Assembly: GCA_018398765.1 (NCBI GenBank)
Contig: JAHBMJ010003138.1
Location: 76,032 to 140,031, forward strand
From: Chromera velia
Lineage: Eukaryota > Sar > Chromeraceae
Length of the DNA stretch: 64,000 nucleotides
Direction: 5' to 3'
Shown here: positions 57,710 to 64,000 of the stretch, piece after piece
Position numbering within the stretch: the stretch's first letter is position 1
Layout: every line of letters begins with the position of its first letter
Notes under the pieces: model-generated
What the model was told of the DNA's origin: nothing
What the model saw: only the letters and a program-made list of their open reading frames with translations
Databases searched by the model: none
Position numbers and translations under genes: made by a program

Positions 57710-60700
57710 TACAGAGACAGAGAGAAGAGGGAGACGCCTCTTGTAGACACAAATCGGATTGAAATTTTCTGACGGTTGCACAGACAGTCACAGCAAGCAG
57801 AAAAAGGCAACAGGGAGATAGAAGAAGTGTGCATCCACACATATGAGGTATAGGCGACGGCATATGGACTCGCTTTGCACGTTCATGGATTGTAGATGGA
57901 GTGTCAGGCCACAACCGGTGCCGTCCATGCAAAACCTTGTCGTCTCTTCTCATATGAAGAAGACCAACCTTTCGAGGGTCGACGTTCGGCGTGACAGGGA
58001 GGTTGTGCACCATCACCACTGGGGTGTTGTCCTTGTTGGCCTGGCTGAAACCTGCAGGGCCAGCGCAAAAAAGGGAACTCAAAGACCAGAATGTTCCTTT
58101 CATTCGACCTAATCGCATGGCAGACCTGCCGCAGCTCATGTAACCCCCCAACAGACGAACGTGCCAGCGTCATACATGTGAAGAAAGATGGATCACCCAG
58201 AGACGGACTCATCTCACCAAAACCACAAAACCAAACCTCTGGAACCCCTGTCTTCTGTACAATGACGCCCCGCATCGACGCACCCGCATCTATGAGGTCC
58301 TTCGGAAACTGCGTCCCCATCGCAGCGGCGGAGGAGACGGCAGATGGAACCCCTCCAAGGACAGACGCGCCCCCGGGCCCCCCTCCCTGCGGGCCCATCA
58401 GGCTCGGGGAGACCACCTGTTTACCCTGGCTCTGCATTAATTGAACGGAATGTGTGCGTACGAAGAAATCAGATGGTGGGGGTACCTGCGCACTGAAACC
58501 TACTCACCATCGACAAAGAGACGGGGGGATGCTCTCAGAACTGCTCAAGGAAAGGTGTTCCGAGTTGAACGGATAGATGTCTCTCTCTGCGTACTTTGGA
58601 CAAACACGGAAGGAATTTCTCCAACCCATAGAGGATCAGCACCTTAAACAGACGCCTATCATTCGTGGTCTCTTCATATGCGAGCACATCAATTCATCAA
58701 TTTGAACAGAAGTGAAAAACAAAGGAAACTAAAGCAATCAAGCATCCAATGAAGAAGACAAGGCAACGAAAGACAAAAACCAACGCATAGTCCGACTCAC
58801 CTGAGCGATAAAAACAGCCTGTCTAGTTTGGTCTGCGAGTGCAGTGATTTGCGCGTTCGTGAGTCTGGACAGAGACACCGCGTCGAGCGTTGCGAAGGGG
58901 TTGGGGACGATCACCTGGTTTCCCCCCGCCCCTGCTGGAGGACCGAAGTTCGCCCCCCCTATTCCTGCTGTCTGAAGGAGGCCCCCCGCCCCCGCACCCG
59001 AGCCAGCGGCGCCAGGCGTAAGCAGGGGAGCCCCAATTCCCCCCCCCATCTGCGGGACCGCTGCTACCCCAGCTGCACCCGGCGTTGCAGTAGCCGCAAG
59101 TGAGAGAGACAGACAGGAATCACGGTGGAGACACTAGAGAAAGGAGCTACCCGACGAATCGGAGAAACAAACTGAAAAAAGACAACACCAATGAACACCG
59201 AAGAAAAGAAACGAACAGGCAGAAAGCAAAGAGGTCGACGAACCCGAAGAAGAGGCAGCACCCGATCCGTTCGCTGTGGCAGGTGCGATCGTGAAGTCTC
59301 GAAATTTGTCGTTGTTGTTCTTCACAGTCAGGTGACTCAGACGCGAATACTGGACCTGCAGGCGGGCGGGCGGGCGGGCAAAGAGACAGACAGAGAGGTA
59401 AAAAGAGACAGACAGAGAGGTAAAAGAGACAGACAGAGAGGTAAAAGAGACAGACAGAGAGGCAGACACAGAGAGGCAAATAGAGATAGACAGAGAGGCA
59501 AATAGAGACGGACAGAGAGGCGTTTCTGCTGTTTCTTGTTCTTTCCTCAGACAGAAAGAGAAAGAGAAAGAGAGGGAGGCACTCAACCAGGCCGACAGAC
59601 AAGACGTACCTCCAGTTCATTGCACCCCGCATAAATGCACCTCCCCTGAAGTGCCTGCATTGCCGCTGTGGCGTCTACCTCCCTTTCGAATTCGATCAGA
59701 CACTGCAGGGCCTCCACGTCTCTCCCGTCCTTCTTCGTCGTCCTGTTGAACGTAGCCATCCTCAGGATGTTGCCGTACTTCCCAAACAGCGTGTGGAGCA
59801 ACTCGAGGTCCACAGGATAGACCAGAGACGTCACAGAGGCCAGAATGACTCTGTTGGGGGTGGGCTCCTCCTGAATTGAGACCTCCTGTCTGCTCGAAAA
59901 CTCGATCTGCACATTCAAGCAATTCGCCAAATCACTCGTGAAAACAAATGATTACGTATGTGCAAATTAACGGATACAGTCGTGCAGTCACCGTGATATG
60001 ATATATACACCTATAGCCTGTGTGTGTTTCCTGTGGGCTGCTGTTGACTGCAGAGACAAAAAACGATTCCTTGCATGGTGGGGGGGGAACGAAGGGGCAA
60101 ACATGGAAAAGCCTCTCGCACCAAAGGAAAGGGGGCGGGCAAATGCTGCAAAAAGCGGGAGAGAGGAAGAGACTGAAGAATTGAGAGAATGAAGGACACA
60201 CAAGCAGACAAAACCAGCAAAGGGCCCATGAGACAGACAGACTGTATCGATAGTCCTTTCTTTCCTTTTCTCAGACAGACCTGGAGCTGCACTCCATACA
60301 GCGACAGAGGTTGCTGACTGGTGTGCTGAATGGCTTGGGCAGCCAGAGAGACATCCTGCACAACGACACAGAAGAAAAACAATGCAAAGGAGAAGGGACC
60401 GAAATGATGAAGCGACACAGGTTGGAAGTCCAGAAAAAGGGAGGGAAAGCAAGGGAGGGAAGGAGCAAACGAAAGCGAAAAAACCACTCCAGTCACAAAG
60501 AAAAGAGAGGAAAAAACGGCCCTTCCCAAAATCAATCCAGAACCTCAAAGAAAGAAAAATCAACCAGCCTTCGTCAGAAAGAGAAAGATCCTCTCCAACT
60601 CACAGAGGAGAGACATGGAGAAAGAGAGTTTGAGAGGAGTAAGAAAGGGAACACCCTCCCCCACCCCACCCCCACCCGGCACAGAGAGAGAGAGAGAGAG

Positions 60701-61477
60701 AGCCTGACCGGGAGCTCGACGAAAGCGTGCCCCTGGCTCTGAGAGATGAAAACCTTCACCCCCCCTCCCATTGCGTAGGGCGCAAAGAGGTTGATCAGGT
60801 CCTGGTTGGTCGTTTGCCGTGGCACCGGCCGAACGTGCAGCACCTTGCTGGGCTGGACGTCTGAATGCATGAATGAATGGATGAATGAATGAAGGAATGT
60901 GGATGGATGGATGGATAAATGAATGAATAAGGGTGGGACATTGGGCAGCCGAAGAGAAAAGGACAAGATTTGCAAGCAGGCAGAGGGGGAGACGGGTGCG
61001 CATGTAGAGAGACAAAGACCATCTTCCAGAGACAAACGGAGACGGATAGATTCCGGCCAGAGTGGAGAGAAGATGGGGCACGACTTGGGGACACCATTCC
61101 CGATGAATAGAAGATTATTGATAGGCAGATTGGATGCACTCCAAAAGGGATCAGCCCTTTCTTGTCAAAGCAGTTCATCGGTCCTTAAGGTGAAGGGATG
61201 AAAATCCGCAAACACGAAAAAACTTCAAGCGCTGGGAGTTCAGCCAGCGCTTCACAGGCAGGGAACAGAGAGACAAAGTGCCTAACATACTCACGCAAGG
61301 GGGACTACGTGGAAGAAGAAAGGTTCAAACATTCCTGGGTCAGCGGTCTTCTTCCTGAGGAATGACCTGAGAGGAGGAAGAGACGGCTCAGTTCAACTTA
61401 CCGTAACGCGCTTTTTTCATGTCGTCCATTGGTTGATCTGCAGCTCTCTTCCCGTCTCCGTTGGTGAGTCCAAACAT
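55285..61477 (-). CDS. PTBP: Polypyrimidine-tract-binding protein, four RRMs (PTBP/hnRNP L family)
   Basis: Nuclear RNA-binding protein of the splicing-regulator family that binds pyrimidine-rich RNA. I joined 14 exons in consistent phase (1,839 nt, 612 aa): 61402-61477, 60709-60860, 60281-60355, 59610-59906, 59244-59355, 58801-59072, 58218-58431, 57970-58051 (boundary off by one base), 57467-57654, 56930-56999, 56511-56601, 56118-56170, 55452-55564, 55285-55327. The start MFGLTNGDGKRAADQP leads into RRM1 (SKVLHVRPVP, HAFVELP, about residues 30-101). RRM2 (LVYPVDLELLHTLFGKYGNI, GRCIYAGCNELEV) is followed by the family signature LSHLTVKNNNDKFRDFT, then a Gly/Ala-rich linker (about 238-400). 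RRM3 has VVMVHNLP, LFNLFSIYGNVTRVKILYNK and FYLNAIHIEGAEISVQFSKN; RRM4 (SVLFCANFDD, SPAEAVSCVMNLHGLRVGER, LKVAFS) ends the protein. All four RRMs are present, as in animal PTBP1. Its binding preference fits a genome whose introns carry long pyrimidine repeats, but that link is inference. Confidence 0.94.
55862..56042. repeat. CCTGTCTGTCACCTG minisatellite in a PTBP intron
   Basis: Repeated CTGTCTGTCACCTGCCTGTC units with single-base variants, about eight in 180 bases, in the intron between exons 56118-56170 and 55452-55564. Confidence 0.85.
56085..56117 (-). repeat. (GTCA)n array fused to a PTBP 5' splice site
   Basis: On the coding strand the exon ending at 56118 is followed by GTCAGTCAGTCAGTCAATCA and GTCAGTCC. 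The first GTCAGT is the phase-correct donor. Confidence 0.8.
56226..56341. repeat. 58-bp tandem duplication in a PTBP intron
   Basis: GACAGACTGCTCGACTTCTT and the next 38 bases are repeated at 56284 with two differences in the first 12 bases. A CACT/CTCA run follows at about 56339-56386. Confidence 0.9.
56571..56708. repeat. 82-bp tandem duplication covering an exon 5' end and its acceptor
   Basis: GCACGATCCTCCCGGGGCTC and the following 36 bases occur at 56571 and again at 56653. The unit contains the first part of the PTBP exon 56511-56601, its GCAG acceptor and upstream intron. Only the proximal copy is continuous with the rest of the exon. Confidence 0.9.
57659..57709. repeat. (CA)n(GA)n beside a PTBP acceptor
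   Basis: On the coding strand the exon beginning at 57654 is preceded by a CT then TG repeat ending in GCAG, so the microsatellite is the only pyrimidine-rich tract before this 3' splice site. Confidence 0.9.
59384..59522. repeat. GACAGACAGAGAGG minisatellite in a PTBP intron
   Basis: Units of GAGACAGACAGAGAGGTAAA (about 20-21 bases) repeated with variants at least six times, between exons 59610-59906 and 59244-59355. Confidence 0.85.
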
Positions 61478-62470
61478 CGCACTCTTGTGCAACTGCGTGT
61501 GCTGACTACCCGTCCCGATCGATGTCGAAGCACGCGATCAGGACGTCAGTCAAATCAAACGGGCGGGTAAAATGAGAATGGAGAGGCAAACCTCGACACG
61601 ACGAGTCAAAGACACTTTCGGCAAAAACCCCACTACATCAAACGAACAGATGTGCAGCAAGGCCGTCCTTTTCCTGCTTTTGAAGGAGTCACACGCCACG
61701 ATCAGAGGCAAAGTTTCAGGAAACTCCAACCTTGGCCCTTAACGTCTAGGGCCTTCTTGCACGCGCTCAAGGAGACGGCTGCATGGCAACGGCTGACGCA
61801 CGCGCCCACACGCACGATGCTTTCAGGGAGACGATGGGAGACGGCTGGAACAACCGCGTGCAATATTCATTTCAGTGTCAAAAACCAAAACACCAGGGCG
61901 TGCTATGAACACTGAAGCTTCTTTCTTGCAGAAAAACTGCGCTGCCCGGCAGAATGTCTATGTGAAGTGCCTCTGGCCTGATCATCCTTTCCATTTTGTT
62001 CTGTTTGCAGCAGCTTCCACGGTTGTCTGTGTCACAGAAGACTTCGAGGGTTTGCGTTCGAGATCTCTCCCACAGTCCTTGCTTACTATTTGGGTCTCAC
62101 TCTGCTCACGTGCAAACACTCAACTTGCTGTAGAGCGAGAAGAACCCTTGGTGGCCTGGGTAAGTCAACCAACTTCAAAGAAATAATTCATGTTGAAGCT
62201 TTGACTCGACCGACTAGTCTTTTGCCGTCTCCTTACAGCTCACTCCCTTCTTTTCTCTGTCGTTCGTGATTCCATCAGATTCTCTGCCTCTTTGGCACCT
62301 GCTTCCGTCCCAAACTCCCTCCGCTGCTTCGGTATCAATAAATTATTCGACCATCCCTTGGCGTCCCGCCCCTGTCTCTGCCTCCTGCCCGCGTGCCTGT
62401 CTGCCTGTCTGCCGCCGCTTCAGTCGGTTCGTCCGTTCCAATGGCAGGAATGAGAAAGAAGAAGAAAAGA
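61478..62470. other. Intergenic region upstream of PTBP
   Basis: Must contain the PTBP promoter (minus strand). Plus-strand open frames at 61652-61915 and 61875-62186 have no recognisable domain. No other feature recognised. Confidence 0.4.
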
Positions 62471-62840
62471 GAAGAACAGAGGAGAAAAACGGTGAAGCAC
62501 GTATGATCTGTCTGCAAGTGATACAGAAGAGAAGCAAGCAAGGCAGCGAGCCAGGAAGGAAGGAAGGAAGGAAGGAAGGAAACACAATAAGACCGCAAGA
62601 CCTGTATGGTCTTTCTGTATCGTTCCTCCGTCCTCGCGCGGTGTTCCTCAGTATGTCGGTCTCCCCGTCGGATAGCATTTTTAGCCCTGTCGTGCTCTCA
62701 CCCCTCCCCCTCTCTCTCTCGCTCTCGCTCTCGCTCTCTCCGCTCTTCTTACTTTCTCTCTTCCTTTCTGTCTTTCTTCTTTGCTTCTTTCCTTCTTTTG
62801 TTCCTTCCGCCCTTTCTTTCTTTGTTTCTTTTTTCCTCTC

Positions 62841-62891
<51 letters not shown>

Positions 62892-63475
62892 CTTTCTCTC
62901 TCTCTCTTCTTTCTTTCTTTCTTTCTTTCTTTCTTGCTTGCTTGCTTGCTTGCGTCCTTGCTTGCTTGTTTTCTTGCTTGCTTTCTTTCTTTCCTTCCTT
63001 CCTTTCTCCCTCCCTTCCCTCCTTCCGTCTTTTCTTTCTTTCTTTCTTCCTTCCTTCCTTTCTTCCTTTCTTTTTCTTTCTTTCTTTCTTTCTTTCTTTC
63101 GTTCGTTGGTTCTTTCTTTCTTTCTTTCTTTCTTGCTTGCTTGCTTGCTCACTTTCTTGCTTTCTTTCTTTCCTTCCTTCCTCCCTCCCTTCCCTCCTTC
63201 CGTCCTTTCTTTCTTTCTTTTCTTTTTTTTCTGTCTCTCCTTTTTTTCTTTTTTTCTTTTGTTCTTCCTGTTTCTTTCGTTCTTTCTTTCCTTTCTTTCT
63301 TTCTTTCTTTCTTTTTTATTCTTTCCTGCTTTCTTCCTCTCTTCCGTTCTTTCTTTCTTTTTTTCTTTTTTTTTATTCTTTCTTCCTTTCTTTCATGCCT
63401 TCCCCATTCTTCATGTGTTCCTTCATTCGTTCCCCAATTCCATCTCGCTTCTTTTTTGGTTCGTTTCATTTACCT
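62471..63475. repeat. Kilobase-scale polypyrimidine/polypurine tract
   Basis: After a short purine stretch with GGAA repeats (62554-62580), the + strand is almost all C and T from about 62700 to 63400: (CT)n, (TTTC)n, (CTTC)n, (TTGC)n. A segment near 62905-63055 (TTTCTTGCTTGCTTGCTTGC up to CCTCCTTCCGTC) recurs near 63110-63215, so higher-order duplication occurred. Overlapping open frames of 269 to 410 codons here are repeat artefacts. Confidence 0.9.
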
Positions 63476-63684
63476 CTTTCTGCGTGAAAAAGAATTGAGA
63501 GGAAACGAAGAGCTGAGAGGGAATGAAATCCGTCTGGAACCAGACCATCAGCTCACTTGTCTGTCGTCAAAAGACCTCCTTCTTGATGCGCATATTGACA
63601 TGAATGGGACGAAATGGGCCCTGCAGGACCCCACAGATAAACTTCCCCCCGATAGGAAGAGCCAAGCGAGGAGGAGAGAAGAAG

Positions 63685-64000
63685 ATGTCAGGAGAAACGG
63701 AACCCGTGAAGAAGGACGAGGCCCCGAGGGAACAGGTGGCGATGCAGGAATACATCGCGCTCCTCACGGATAAGCTGAACAGGGCTCTCCAAGTACAGAG
63801 TATGACGACACGGAAGCTTGAAGAAATCCAGTCCGACCGACCCCCTGCGGATGCAGAGACGGCTCTGATGATGGTACTCGAGGCGGAATGGAACAGACGG
63901 GAAGAGCTGGCGTCTCAATTGAAGGCAATTACTGACCAGATGATTCTTCGCCTGGCGGAGGACAGGCGGAAGTTGGAGGAAATACGAAAACATGCCAACA
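63685..64000 (+). CDS. Coiled-coil protein, 5' part only
   Basis: Open frame from ATG 63685 to the window end (105 codons, no stop). The sequence is rich in Glu, Lys, Arg, Leu and Gln (EYIALLTDKLNRALQVQSMT, LEAEWNRREELASQLKAI, LRLAEDRRKLEEIRKHAN) with leucine spacing typical of a long helix or coiled coil. No family recognised. The frame is also open further upstream, so this may be an internal exon after an acceptor near 63627 (CCCTGCAG) rather than the true start. Confidence 0.6.
   Translation, partial: MSGETEPVKKDEAPREQVAMQEYIALLTDKLNRALQVQSMTTRKLEEIQSDRPPADAETALMMVLEAEWNRREELASQLKAITDQMILRLAEDRRKLEEIRKHAN

Noticed and set aside
62266-63773. Long open frames of 269, 293, 330 and 410 codons on both strands
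   Set aside because: They run through CT/TTTC microsatellites and consist of repeated Ser/Phe/Leu or Lys/Glu/Arg. Repeats without stop codons explain them.

Overview
The window looks like nuclear DNA of a protist with large, intron-rich genes. It has long multi-exon genes on both strands, GT-AG introns, very dense microsatellites, and AT-rich intergenic stretches between GC-richer gene bodies. The leucine-rich-repeat paralogues, intron style and gene content suggest a chromerid alga (Chromera velia or a relative). This is an inference from gene character only; no database search was run.

Layout: (1) 0.5-5.5 kb, + strand: an intact gene for a large LRR protein of the ribonuclease-inhibitor/NLRC type, with six small conserved 5' exons and one long LRR exon. 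(2) 5.5-8.6 kb: an AT-rich gap holding a GC-rich ORF flanked by GAACCT repeats and a foldback element with 23-bp inverted ends. (3) 8.6-26.2 kb, - strand: NUP210 (gp210), the membrane nucleoporin. I could join it as 26 exons, total 10,179 nt (3,392 aa), with every splice phase consistent. (4) 26.9-28.5 kb, + strand: an intronless ATP-grasp (R2K clade) protein, divergent from NUP210. (5) 28.5-32.3 kb: AT-rich intergenic DNA with repeats. (6) 32.3-33.2 kb, - strand: an intronless GST-like membrane protein. (7) 34.0-39.0 kb, + strand: a second copy of the LRR gene with frameshifts and stops, probably a pseudogene, carrying a tandemly duplicated exon 2 and an intron that copy 1 lacks. (8) 39.8-52.3 kb, - strand: an EF-hand/WD40 protein like WDR49/WDR64, 26 exons, 5,406 nt (1,801 aa). 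(9) 52.7-54.7 kb: a repeat cluster with an inverted-repeat element, a degenerate tandem array and short direct repeats. (10) 55.3-61.5 kb, - strand: a polypyrimidine-tract-binding protein (PTBP/hnRNP L family) with four RRMs, 14 exons, 1,839 nt (612 aa). (11) 61.5-63.7 kb: intergenic DNA dominated by a polypyrimidine tract. (12) 63.7 kb to the end, + strand: the start of a coiled-coil protein that runs off the window.

The genes are not an operon or a pathway. NUP210 and PTBP are conserved housekeeping functions (nuclear pore, RNA processing), the WD40 protein is of unknown role, and the LRR pair belongs to a recently duplicating family. The most interesting signals are the LRR paralogue comparison (exon duplication, intron presence/absence, lesions), the tetranucleotide and dinucleotide repeats fused to splice sites, the frequent C at donor +3, and the unclassified inverted-repeat elements.
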